Shown piece after piece: positions 34,125 to 45,163 of a stretch of DNA of 64,000 nucleotides. The DNA is taken from positions 868,001-932,000 of the forward strand of contig JARVKI010000002.1 of NCBI GenBank assembly GCA_036674765.1, read 5' to 3'. The position numbers and the translations under genes were made by a program. Origin of the DNA: Seiridium cupressi (lineage: Eukaryota; Ascomycota; Sordariomycetes; Amphisphaeriales; Sporocadaceae). Every line of letters begins with the position of its first letter. Within the stretch, counting starts at the first letter, position 1. The notes beneath the pieces were generated by a model. That model was not told the origin of the DNA. It saw nothing but the letters and a program-made list of their open reading frames with translations, and did not search any database.

Positions 34125-34774
34125 TCACGGCATATCATCAAGCAATAAACTGCTGCTGTCCAGTCCGTCCCACTTCGGCTTTCCATCGGGGATATCTACG
34201 ACTCTCGCAGAATAGAAAATATGGCATCTATTGGGAGTTTTAGTGAATTGCGTTTCATCGCCCTATGGTGGGATCTTACTGTGGGTAGAAAAGATCTCTT
34301 TGTGCCTTATCGTTAAGCCTCAAGAGTGTCGGGAATAATAGCACCATGCGCCTGCCTTCGTCGAAGATGGGCGAGCGACAATGCGCGCAGCTCACTTTAC
34401 AAGGCAGGTCGTGCCCCAAAGTGCATTCCCCCGAGTTGTAGAACACTAGGTCTTTCGTGCCATTCTCAAAGAGCATGTCCTCCTTGTGGAATATAGCGGC
34501 CCACTGGAATGGCGCTCCTGCGTGGCAGTCAGTATAAATTCCCTTGGCTCCTGACCATCTGATGAGAATGCAATCACGTACCATGAAGAAGTTGGCATCC
34601 GCGGCAATGGCAGTACTTTGAACTGAGAGGCGCTTCGCGGTTGAGCCAGTATTTCACCCGGCCGCAGTGGCACTTGCCCTCGTACTTCTTCTCGAAGGGG
34701 TCAGCTCCTGGGGCTTGTGCGTACGGCGGACGCTGGTGCCAGGTCTGAGCTACATGCGAATCCGTTGCGGCCAT
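34125..34774 (-). CDS. GFA/CENP-V (Mss4-like) domain protein, about 177 aa
   Basis: complement(join(34125..34227, 34280..34517, 34582..34774)); introns of 52 and 64 nt. Three Cys pairs of the GFA fold are visible: KCHCGRVKYW, KYCHCRGCQ and SCAHCRSPI, zinc ligands in the family named after glutathione-dependent formaldehyde-activating enzyme. The last exon supplies the typical ending CHIFYSARVVDIPDGKPKWD. The start is set at MAATDSHVAQTWHQRPP, but the frame stays open upstream to about 35017. From an ATG at 34954 it would add ~60 residues rich in Arg/Lys/Ser and almost free of acids, a possible mitochondrial leader. The family is abundant in fungi and mostly of unknown substrate. Confidence 0.82.
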
Positions 34775-35760
34775 CTTCGTGACCGGCTCGGGTGGGAATT
34801 TTCTCGTGAGGTTGTTGCTGCTGATCGTGAGACTGCGCGGGAAAATTCCAACTTTTTGGGTATGGACAATAGTATGACGTAGTTTGCCTGCGTTAGCTGC
34901 CGGGAGGAGTGGTTTGGTACAGAAAGACGCGCTAGCTCTGGGGAGAATCATCATCTTATAGAAATTATCCAAGTTATCCCTTAATGGGGTTGGGATATGC
35001 GGCGAGTATGTAATCACATAGTTTGGTTTATAGAGTAATCTTCCTGACGGTTGAGACTCAGTAGATCAGTGACGGTTTCGGACCCTTCGTTGAAGCATTG
35101 AGTTTATTGAGCTCAATCTTTGGTACAAATAGCGGGGCGGCGGGGGTTTCACTCCTCTGGCTGGCCTGTCATAATGACTTAATTAATGTAAGCTTAGAAC
35201 CCGAATGCGTACCAGGCCTAGGCTTGTGTGATGACTGCCTGAATGTATACTCGAGTCCAGCTGCTGGCTTTTTATTTCGGCAGTCTCACCCGGGCACATC
35301 GTTAGTCATTCCTTCGTGTATCCATCTCTGAAAGCTGTGCAAAGGAAACCCACACGCTTTGTTGATTGTTCAAGTATGACAAAACCGTTGTCGATTGGAT
35401 GATGTCTAGTCCCCGCATAAGATTCCTGGGATAGGCGACTGGTGCACTGAAATGCAAGCATTCTCTGAACACCTCAATTGCCGATGATAGCATATGCAAG
35501 CAGGGTCGGAATGACAGTTTCCGGCCTATCGCAACACCTGGATCGGTGACCCATTGCCACAAACGAGGCGATCGCCCTATTTCAGGGTCTTGATGGAGAG
35601 CGATTAGGTATAGCGACCTCTGCAGTGGGTTCTATTTTGCACGGCATGTATATGTCAAACACTGGCGCTTGCATAGGAAGGCAATTACTAAAATAAATAT
35701 AAAGTCCTTCGGATCCTGCGTCATGTCTTTTTCTATCTTGATTCTTCAAATCCATTCGAA
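34775..35760. other. Divergent intergenic region
   Basis: Promoter region of the GFA-domain gene (possibly including an alternative N-terminal extension up to 34954) and of the SDR at 35761. No other gene is supported. Confidence 0.45.
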
Positions 35761-36691
35761 ATGACTCCAGAGACACTTGAACTGACCGGCAAAGTAGCCA
35801 TCGTGACCGGATCGGGTCGCGAACCCGGACTGGGAGCAGGTATCGCCACGGCACTCGCCCGTAACGGCGCTTCTGTGGTGATTAACTACGTGAGCGACCC
35901 GACGGGCCCCAAAGCAGAGGCGCTGGTCGCGCGTCTTAAGTCCGAATACGGTGCCGCCGCAGTCGCAATCCAACAAGACATCGAGCCTGATGAAGGGGCC
36001 AAGACACTGGCCGAAAAAACGCTTGCAGCATTTGGAACCGACCGTATCGATATCCTCGGTCAATCTCCACCCTCTAAATTCTAGTCTCGGCGTACTTGGC
36101 TGATACTTGCGTAGTTAACAACGCCGGGTGTAACTTGCCCGGTTCGACGCTCGAGACTCCGCTGGAAAACATGCACACACAGTTTTCCAAGAACGTCTTC
36201 GCCGCCATCTATGTCGTGCGCGCTGTGGTGCCTCACATGCCAAAGGGCGGGCGCATCGTCAATATCAGCAGCATCTCATCCAAGACCAGCATTACGAGCT
36301 TGCCGTTTTATAACGCGGCAAAAGCGGCATTGGATTCGCTAACCCATACGTGGGCCGGAGAGGTAGATGCCTCGTGATGGGGCTTTTTTTTCGAACAGGA
36401 TTGTTGCATTACAAGAAATGAGGCTGACTGGGATAGTTTGGCCGAACACACGGCATTGCTGTAAACACGGTGGCTCCTGGGCCTGTCGTGACGGATGAGC
36501 AGAAGAAGTTTGCCCGCGAAAATCCGGCTGGCTTCAAGGCGATCCAGGACATGGTTGATGCCACCAAAGCGACAGACCGGGTGGGGGAGATCGAGGATAT
36601 TGCCGATGCCGTATTGCTGCTTGCGCAGGAAAAGAGTCGATGGATTACGGGGCAGTACATCGATGTCAGTGGTGGAATTACTGGGCACTAA
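35761..36691 (+). CDS. FabG-like short-chain dehydrogenase/reductase, 266 aa
   Basis: join(35761..36058, 36115..36362, 36437..36691); introns of 56 and 74 nt, donors GTCAAT and GTAGAT, acceptors GCGTAG and GATAG, phases matching. Cofactor motif TGSGREPGLGAG near residue 17; VNNAG across the first intron; catalytic Ser in VNISSISS; YNAAKAALD supplies Tyr and Lys; VAPGPVVTDE in the third exon; typical C-terminus WITGQYIDVSGG. It is a complete classical SDR of the 3-oxoacyl-reductase-like/cP2 group using NAD(P)H; the substrate is not predictable. The first donor (GTCAAT) is weak, but the phase and the NNAG motif demand it. Confidence 0.88.
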
Positions 36692-36953
36692 TGCGCGGCT
36701 TTGCGAAGTGTTGAGTACAGAACAAAGAGATCAGCAGATCAACGAAGGAATTCTTGATGGAAATTGTATTTACAGAAGTACGAAATCATGCTACAAAGGC
36801 TATCAACAGAAAAGAATTACACATTTGTCAAATTCTTGTTGGCTTGAAGAGTTGCGGGTAGAGAGCAAGTTGTACCGATCAAAGTGTGGACACGAAAAGG
36901 AAGCGCAAACGCAACCATCAACCAAGGCGCACTCCTTCATCAGAAGGAGCTAC

Positions 36954-37514
36954 TCACCATAGCGGCGCACCGCCGTCCTCCATATCCTCGTCGTTTATGT
37001 CGTCATCCGAGGCAAGTGAGACGTTGCTTTGCTCTTTGTCGACAGGTATCATGGAATACCACATCTTCTTGATCCCCAGCTGCAACTCTTCGTCCCTTGT
37101 CTTCTTCTCGCCCTTCCTCCAAAGCATTAGAGGCAAAGTCTCCCAATCATCACTCCTCGTTCCCACCACCTCTCTATCCTTTTTCTCCCCAGGCAACCCT
37201 AGATCAAGCTCTTCGCTGTCGGCATGCAACCTCAGTTTCGGTAGCTCAAAGACGTCCATTTCACAAGCGAAACAGTACCATTCACACCACTTGAGGAGAG
37301 CTCGTCCTTTCGAGGGATCCGTAAGGGACTCGCGCGGGTCTACATCTGAACCTGCGCATTTCAAAAGGGGAGGGAGGTAGTTCGTAGATTCGGGCGGACA
37401 GAATGCTCGGCGCAGCTGTGCCTCATGACAAGGCATATGACTGCTTGACTTGTCGAGAAGAACCTTCCCAAGGCAGCGCTTGCAATTCCAGATCGTAGTA
37501 ACTGATGTGCACAT
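36954..37514 (-). CDS. Hypothetical Cys-containing protein, 186 aa
   Basis: Single exon with an uninterrupted frame and plausible composition. It starts MCTSVTTIWNCKRCLGKVLL; the pairs CKRC and later CEWYCFAC, with an intervening HMPCHEAQ, could bind zinc. The C-terminal third is very acidic (SDDDINDEDMEDGG), and KKMWYSMIPVDKE precedes it. I do not recognise a family. It converges on the SDR at 35761 with a 262-bp gap. Confidence 0.55.
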   Translation of the reverse strand: MCTSVTTIWNCKRCLGKVLLDKSSSHMPCHEAQLRRAFCPPESTNYLPPLLKCAGSDVDPRESLTDPSKGRALLKWCEWYCFACEMDVFELPKLRLHADSEELDLGLPGEKKDREVVGTRSDDWETLPLMLWRKGEKKTRDEELQLGIKKMWYSMIPVDKEQSNVSLASDDDINDEDMEDGGAPLW

Positions 37515-38395
37515 TGTTGTAGGCCCTTCTGTAACGATGTAATATCCGCGTGATAGTGCCTATAATGAACGATTGTAGTTTGTTTTTAACGTTCAAGACT
37601 AACAATCTCTGACCTCGAGGTGAAGTCGAGAGACAGGGATTAGATATAGTATTTTGAGTTCCGATGAGGGAACGAATGTGATTGTAACTAAATGAAAGAA
37701 TAAAGAAGTCCATTGTTGTACGTCGTCTCGTTTCGTGCCCTTATTGCAATGGTCTGGCACCTCTACTTGAGATAAAGACTCCTTACACTCGATTTGAGAC
37801 AATGAATTGATACACTTCAGGTATGAATGAGGAACTGCACGAAGGACTACGAGCAGAGAGAAGTACGATAGAATTCGGTGGCATAGAGATTATCACCGGA
37901 CACTTGATTATAAGGACTATAACAAGTATGCCACTATTGACAGTGGATGGGTCCAAGTGCTCATCTTGTCTGCGGTATATCGATCCGATAGAGCTCGACG
38001 GTGCGTATGACCAGGGAGGGATGATTGGACTGATGATGACCATGAGAACGCCACTCACGTCTACCATGAATTTCATGAACAGTATACAATATAAAAATGA
38101 AGCTTGGAAGACAGGCGTGTCATGAAAACCGTTTCGCACCTTGCGAGACTCGTCATGGCCTATCTTGACACATTACGAGACCGCGAAAAACGCCATATGC
38201 TGCCTTCTGATCCATCCAGGATGGCAGCCAATGCTGCCGTTTGATGCAAGTATAAATGTGTAAGGAAATTGGAATATCGTGTCGGCGTGTCCGGTTACGC
38301 TTAAGCTAGAAGCTTCTCTAATCTGCCCGCAACAACGAGTTGCATCATTGAATCTTGCTCCCGCAAATGAAAGAAGCGCTCTTAAGAAGGTGTGA
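37515..38395. other. Intergenic region
   Basis: Upstream DNA of the hypothetical gene and 3' region of the CCHC-protein gene. A 100-codon plus-strand frame at 37823 overlaps a 118-codon minus frame; neither has motifs or supporting context, so neither is called. Confidence 0.4.
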
Positions 38396-41176
38396 TTACC
38401 ATCGACGACTAGTGAGAACATGAGGTTTTGTTTCATTGTGGATAAAAGGTAGAGATTAAAACTTACTCGTAGACGGAGTTAACCTTGCGCTGTTTGCGCT
38501 TGAAAGAGGGGGTGTGATTTTCGTGCTCTCTTTTTGGCGACTTGCTCTCAGACTCAACTTCGTCGGCTCCAACCAAGCCCAGTAGCTCCGCTTCTATCCG
38601 TGTAAGAGGAGATCCCGCATCACTAGAAGGTGATAGATTCCCAAGGGATGATCGTCGACTTGTAGGTTCGTGGTAACTGGTAGGACTTTCAGGTCTGAAA
38701 ATTCTAGACCTAAGATTACTAGTCAACGCCGCGGGCGATTGTGAGAGGGGTTGATGCGGGCTCTCGGTAAGATGACGCTCGTACTCGGCGGCGTTGTGGC
38801 GGATGTCTTTGGACAGGGTCGTGGAGCAAAGCTTGTCAATGTGAGATTGCAATTCATCAAGTAAAGGTCCCTGAGAAGGTTCTCGAAGCTTGTGATGGTC
38901 GGGCTTTTCGGGTAATTCTGCAGGCGGTGGGCTGCGTGATTGCCCCTGTCGTCCTCTGTAGTATGGACTACGGGATCGTGGTGGATGCTCCCAACGCCCA
39001 GGACTGTGCGAATACTCGTTGTAACGCCTCGAGATATCCGGTTCGACATGGTGGCGATAGTTGCGGTTATACGTGTGCACATCGTCTTGTACCGGCGGTT
39101 GTCCAGGATATTCGGGATGAATTATTGGATTGCCACTTGTCCATGGTATTTCGTCTTCCTGAGGCGGAGCTGATGGAGGCCAGGCCCGCGGATCCACGGC
39201 TGCGGAGACTGACGTATCACTAATCTCACCAGGCTCGGGTGACATTTGTCTGGGAACTCGGGAAGGCTCCTCGTACGCATATGGGCGACTGTGATTACCC
39301 AGATCACGGTGTTCCGAAACACGCGACTCCTGAGTGCGGTCATCCCATTTCCTCTTGCGTTGAACATTGCTGGAGCGCCGTTGGTCTCCACGGTCATGCT
39401 TATTGGAACGATGGTGGTCTCTGTCGTGGTGTTGCCCATGCACCCCGCGACCACGTTTGTCGTTCCGATGTCCCTGACTTTTTTGGCTTTTTCTCATATA
39501 CAGTCCGAGGTTATGTAGGTTCACCTCTTCAGGCGCAAGGAATACCGGATGATTGCGATATTTGTTCCATTGGTTTGTGTCTCTAACGCTCAATGCGAAA
39601 TCATCTAGGTTGCTTGGTGTGATGTATTTCGACTTGACACCTTTAGCATCGAAAGCAGGCGGTAACATAATTTGCTCTGAATATTCGCCTGGCAAAGGCT
39701 CCGCAATTGCATCTCCTTGGTTTCGAGGAGCAGAGTCTGCGAATGCCACCTTCAGTTCGTCTAGAAATTCTTCTTCGGTCTGGTTTTCATCTTCCATTCG
39801 AACTAGTGAATGTTCGGTGTCATTGACCTCGACCGCCGAGGTTTCTTTAGTATCCTGTTTTGCTGGGCTGGTCTGCCCCTCAACGGGGACTCCATCTTTG
39901 ACCAAGACCACAAAGCCTTCTACTTTTGAGGTCTGAGGAGTCGCCTCTGGCTCCGAAGCACCGTTGACGTCGGGAACTGGAGTGCGCGCAGCAAGGGGTG
40001 GTGCCACATGTACTGGCGTTTGCTTTTGGCTTTGGCTTCCAACACTTCTATTGCTTCGGGGGCGACTGCGTGAACGGAAACGGTCATGATTGTTACCAGA
40101 GCGTTCAGCATGCGGTCTTTGATTTCTTCGGCGGTCGAACGAACCCCCGCTATCTTGCCGGCCACGACCAGGCCATCGTTCCTCTCGGGCGTGACCCCTG
40201 GAGGAGCCGCTCCTCTCTCTTGGATGACTAACGCCTCCGTCGTGTCGCCGGTCGCTCCAGTTGCTTCGTGAACGCCGATCATCAAAACCGTCATGATGGC
40301 GGTCTTCGCGGGGTTGATAATGCTCAATTCCGTGCGAATCTCGTCTAAATGGTGTATTGTGAGGTGAATAACCGGAATATGCGGGCGGGGGCGGGGGCGG
40401 GGGCGGAAGCGGAGGCGGAAGAGGAAGTCCAGGGTACGGTCTATAGTCAGGTTGATGATGGGCTGGAGGAGGGCCAACCAGAGGTGCATGAGAGCCTGGA
40501 GGGGGCCCATGATATCCATATGGTGGCTGCGGAGGGAAACCGGGGGGTTGGTTGTAGTGAGGAGGGTGACCCGGAATGGGGAGAGGCGGAGGGGCTGGTA
40601 TCATTTGAGGAGCATGGAGACCACCAGACTGTCCAGGGAGATGGTACGGATGCTGCCCATAGGGTGGTGCTCCGTACAGTTGAGGAGGTAAGCCATAACC
40701 GCTGGGTGGTGGTGCTGGTGGCTGCGGTGGTGGATAGTTATGGCCATGCTGCCCTTGATACGGGTATTGTGTCGGCGCAGGAGGATAGTGCTGTGGGGGT
40801 GCATATGGAAAATGTTGAACTGGCGGCGTAGGCGGATATTGGGCCGGAACAGCGTTATATGTTGGCGGCTGAGAATATCGCGTCACAATTGGGCCTTTGT
40901 GTCGCTTGTTCGGGTGATCACTGTCGCCTCGGCTACCACCAACTTGCTGGCGAGCCCGCGAAGCCTCGAGACCTCTGGAACACATGTGAGTCATGAAGCG
41001 AGATAATAGAGGATGCAGCATGTCCCTGACGAGCAGATTTGAAGATCATGTACTTACGCCGGTGTCGCCCGTGTGGGTTCAGGACAAGCAGTGAATATGT
41101 GACCTCTCATGCCACAATTGTAGCAAGGCGGAGGCTCACTATGGCTTGCACGATGACCAGGAGCTGTCTCACCCAT
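38396..41176 (-). CDS. CCHC zinc-knuckle, proline- and RS/RD-rich nuclear protein, 879 aa
   Basis: complement(join(38396..38408, 38467..40974, 41058..41176)). Exon 1 encodes a zinc knuckle CYNCGMRGHIFTAC (C-x2-C-x4-H-x4-C, residues ~18-31) missed if the gene is started inside exon 2. Residues ~60-260 are Pro/Tyr/Gly-rich with poly-Pro runs. Then come Arg/Asp/His/Ser-rich low-complexity segments (RDHHRSNKHDRGDQ-like), a folded patch around DFALSVRDTNQWNKYRNHPVF and a C-terminal basic region. A GTAAGT donor sits at the codon before the apparent stop. Splicing to CACTAG adds a 13-nt exon giving the ending DRRW; the unspliced alternative ends VYE at 38463. Composition suggests an RNA-processing factor; this is inference. 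Confidence 0.75.
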
Positions 41177-43347
41177 AATGGCAGTAATTTACGGTGTTGG
41201 CACGGGAGGCAACCAAAAGTGGTGATAATGTGAGGGTGGCGAGTCACCTTCGATCAACATATGAGTCCACAAAACGGTCGTGCTAAATGGTGCCGGGTTC
41301 AAATTTCTGTAGCGTGCGTCCTGATATACCCTGGACGAGCCATAGACTAATTAGAGTGTGATCAGCATGGCTTACTTGTAAATGGTGACTGCGATGTAAC
41401 TCCGATTGTCCAAAAGCGACTTTGACGGTGATATGTGAGACTGGAGTGAGAAGAGGGGGTAATGGAAAGGGCGACCTATTGGGTACGAGGACAACAATAC
41501 GATTGTCTATAATAAAGTGAATTGGCCATTGAAGAAACAACTTGTTCGACAACCAAGAAGCAGCGATAGTGAATTGCAATAGTGCTCCAACAGCAACGCG
41601 ATCGCGCTGATGAGAAGTTGCAAGGCATTGTTAAATAAAGCAGTCCAGATGAGAGATGCCATCAAAAGCAACAATGCTTAATGTAGGAGTATAACCAGAC
41701 GATGGCCGCATTTGAGCACTCGCGAAATGGGTCACGGCCTCGCCATTATTCACCTGATGGAGGGCTGAGAGAGGCATTAAGGTTCTGCTTGCTCTACAGG
41801 ACCAGGGGTTACGGAAGTATAGGAAATGAACAATGCGACCTACCATGCAAGATTCGCGCGCGGTTTATGAGGCGCGAAATCGCCCACACCAAAGCCGCTC
41901 TCCGGACAGCGAGGCAACGTGCCCACAAACCCCTCCACCACACTCCCAGCGCCCTGACAGCAGCGGATTCATGCAGTTGGCCAAGAAGCTCCTCGGGCAG
42001 TGGGTTACTTGTGAGCGATGCTGTAAATCGCGTTTGTGGTGCAGCGGTCGCGCTTCATGTGTGGCTGAAGTATCGTGGTTGGGAGTTCTGGCGTTGTGAG
42101 ATTCGAGGTCAGGGCGCTCCCGGACCTTCTGGATGGACGGGCTGAAAAGCCACCGGTTAAACGCCGGCAGATTCTAATGGAAGCACAGTCGGTGTCGATG
42201 AGATTCAGCAGTTGGAGTCTTGCAGATGAACTGCAGCCCGTGGTTGACAAGGCCGGTCATTAATAAATGATTTGATCTTATATCATGCAAATATGAACTA
42301 TAATATTTCATGGCAGGCATTTCGAGCCTGTCGGCAACTGTCACAGAAACTGAAATAGAGTGGCTGCCATGGCAAGATATGGCTGTTCTGAATAAGAGAG
42401 AAAGAAAACGGGTTTGTAATCTTGAGCAGAAGAACAACCAATATGGGCAACCTTGGTAGAGCCGCTCAGATGCGAGACGATGAAGGAAATAAACGAGAAT
42501 CATCCGCCCGTGCTGTCAAAAGCCAGCGGTATTTATCCCCAATTACTACCAGCCACAAACAGAGGAAAGGACTAAGCCTGTGCTCTCCTTTTCATAGCTG
42601 GCCATCCAAGATCCATGGACAGAAAATTCGGTCGATCAAGAATCTCACCCATGAAACAATGCAGTTCCTGGGACTTCGAAATGGTCACGAGCGACCATGT
42701 AGCTAGGGGAGCCTTCTGGGACGTGCTAATGTTCACTAGAACATGGCATCCGTAGCCTCCGGCGGAAGATGCCAGCCGGTAACATAGACAGAAAAGCCGA
42801 ACGAAGGAACGAAGTGTGGACGATGCTGTAGAGAGTATGAGATGTAGGTGAGAAGAGGAGTGTCGTCCAAGAAATCCACACCTGCCAGAAGATAACAAGC
42901 CTGGCGTCGGTAGCGGCAGCAAGATCTTCCGAGCTCCCATTCACCTTCTGCCTGATTTGCCTGGTGGGCCTGCACTTTGCCGAAGCGACAACCGCACACC
43001 AAACACATGGGGGGCGTAAACGTATCATCGCCCTGCCGACATCCATCTTTTGATCAGCGCTTGGGGTTGGGACAAACGATGGATTGGTAATTCGTCTCGT
43101 TGCCCCCCGAACCTGGAACACACTCACTCATATAACCTCGCCTTCAGAGCTCGTCTTCTGCTCCAAATCCGGGCCTCATGTAGAACGGTGGCAATATCCC
43201 AACGATCATGTTTGCGCAGTCCGCCACGGCATCACACTCCAACGACGACATAGCATTCGCTAGGACCAGAAGGAAGCTGATCGTTACCTACGGACGAAAC
43301 CGAGCGCCCTGAAACCGCCAGCCAGCCGAGGCTGAGTGTCACTGAAG
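41177..43347. other. Long intergenic region, 2.2 kb
   Basis: Divergent upstream DNA of the CCHC protein and PPG1. Several open frames of 80-150 codons occur on both strands (for example 41702-42145 plus, 42726-43127 minus), but their translations are Ser/Arg/Cys-rich without motifs and overlap one another. No gene is supported. Confidence 0.4.
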
Positions 43348-44401
43348 ATGCCTGGGCTTCCGGGTTAGTACTTGCATTATCGCGCGTTTGCTATTGTTGG
43401 AACTGCAAAGTCCACCGCCGTACCAAGAAATCCCTACTGACGCGCATGCGCCCGCAGCGTCGGTCGACCTCGACGAATGCATATCCCGCCTATACAAAAA
43501 AGAGCTCCTCGCCGAGTCCGTCATCGAAGCAATATGCGCCAAGACAAAGGAGCTCCTGATGCGCGAATCGAACGTGGTGCATGTCAGAGCGCCAATAACT
43601 GTCGTGGGCGATATCCATGGCCAATTCTACGACTTGATTGAAATCTTCAAGATCGGCGGTTGGTGTCCAGACACCAACTATCTGTTCCTAGGTGACTACG
43701 TGGACCGGGGCATGTTCAGTGTCGAGACTATCAGTCTTCTCGTCTGCCTGAAGCTGCGGTATCCCGATAGAGTACATCTGATCCGTGGCAACCACGAGAG
43801 TCGAGGCGTCACACAAAGTTACGGGTTTTACACAGAATGCAGCAGAAAATATGGCAATGCCAATGTATGGCATTATTTCACCGACATGTTCGATTTCCTG
43901 ACGCTCAGCGTGGTTATCAACGACCAGATATTCTGTGTCCATGGTGGACTGAGCCCAAGCATACACAGTATCGATCAGATCAAGATCATCGACCGATTCC
44001 GAGAGATCCCACACGAAGGGCCCATGGCGGACCTGGTCTGGTCAGATCCAGATCCCGAGAGAGACGAGTTTTCGTTGTCGCCCAGAGGAGCAGGGTATAC
44101 ATTTGGCGCCAAGGTAGTTAAGAAGTTCCTAGCGGTCAACGGCATGTCACACATACTGCGCGCACATCAGTTGTGTCAAGAAGGCTTCCAAGTCCTATAC
44201 GACGACCATCTAAGCACGGTCTGGAGCGCGCCCAACTACTGTTATAGATGCGGCAACATGGCTAGCGTGCTTGAGGTGGGCGATACAGGAGAACGATTCT
44301 TCAACGTATTTGCTGCGGCACCAGAAAACGACCAGGTTAAAGATTTGCAGCAGGGCGGCGAGAAGGTGGATGGTAACGCACTTCCGGACTATTTCTTGTA
44401 A
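43348..44401 (+). CDS. PPG1: PP2A-like serine/threonine phosphatase PPG1, 329 aa
   Basis: Modelled as join(43348..43363, 43428..44401). The catalytic body has no in-frame ATG before MRESNVVH, so an upstream exon is required. A 16-nt exon (MPGLP) with donor GTTAGT and acceptor CCAAG fits in phase, but this acceptor is weak and the true start may differ. The phosphoprotein-phosphatase motifs are intact: GDIHGQ, GDYVDRG, RGNHES and HGGLSPS, with metal ligands Asp, His and Asn. The C-terminus ends DYFL, the methylation-type tail of PP2A relatives. DLDECISRLYKKELL at the N-terminus marks the PPG1 group. Yeast Ppg1 acts in the Far/STRIPAK complex and glycogen control; A. nidulans and other moulds use it in development. 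Confidence 0.9.
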
Positions 44402-45163
44402 GGAAGTTTTAACGAGATTATGCGTCAACGGGATCAGCGAGCCTGGGTCAAAAAGAAAAACGAGCTTGGACTGGAGGTGTAACCGAGATCGTGTAATGTA
44501 GTATAGATACGCATTGGTGTGTCACAGCACCGCACCTAGAGACGAAGAGAAATACCCAGTTGAATTTTTTCTTAGTACCAGACTCAACACCGTTACCGAA
44601 TGTCGGAGATGCAATTTTGAGCTTGGAACCAAATGTTTCCCACACCACAACACGTTTCTCTTCGAGTAGTCTGTGCCGTTTGCAGGTCTGGGCAACAGTT
44701 TCATTCATCTTTGATATCTGGGTAACGAGATCATTGCTTGATGGTCAGATCACATCCACACCGCAAACATCTCTAACATCTTATATGTACCAATAACACA
44801 TTACATGCACAATACTAGATAAGTGACGTTGGTTCCGAAAGTAGTTTCAATTCTCTATTTTTGTCATAGCTGCCTGCACAGATCTCGCGGCTGGAGGTTT
44901 TGCCCACGAGCAAACGCAATAGCGCATTTTTGTGATGCGAGTGTTGGGCAAATCCTCATCGCCTCCGGCGTGTTCAGAATGGAACGCCTGACCAGTTGCA
45001 AAATCTTGTCTCCAGTGTGTCATCTTTTCCCCATATCCTTGTCCAGTCGTTTTTCGTCAACCCATATTGCCAAGAATTCCATGTCTAGCGAGAGTCTAGT
45101 GACGAAGATCCCTAGTCGGCTCATAGATAGGCAAACGTATTCAGTCCTCAAACCCAGGCATCT
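44402..45163. other. Convergent intergenic region
   Basis: Between PPG1 and RhoGDI; open frames here are short and lack motifs. Nothing else seen. Confidence 0.5.

Noticed and set aside
39920..40519. 199-codon minus frame inside the CCHC-protein gene
   Set aside because: Out-of-frame shadow of a low-complexity coding region.
41285..41330. GGTTCAAATT resembling a tRNA B box
   Set aside because: Does not match GWTCRANNC and no cloverleaf can be drawn around it.
41702..42145. 147-codon plus-strand frame
   Set aside because: Composition is Ser/Arg/Cys-rich without motif and other frames overlap it; looks like chance.
42726..43127. 133-codon minus-strand frame upstream of PPG1
   Set aside because: No motif, poor composition, overlaps another open frame.
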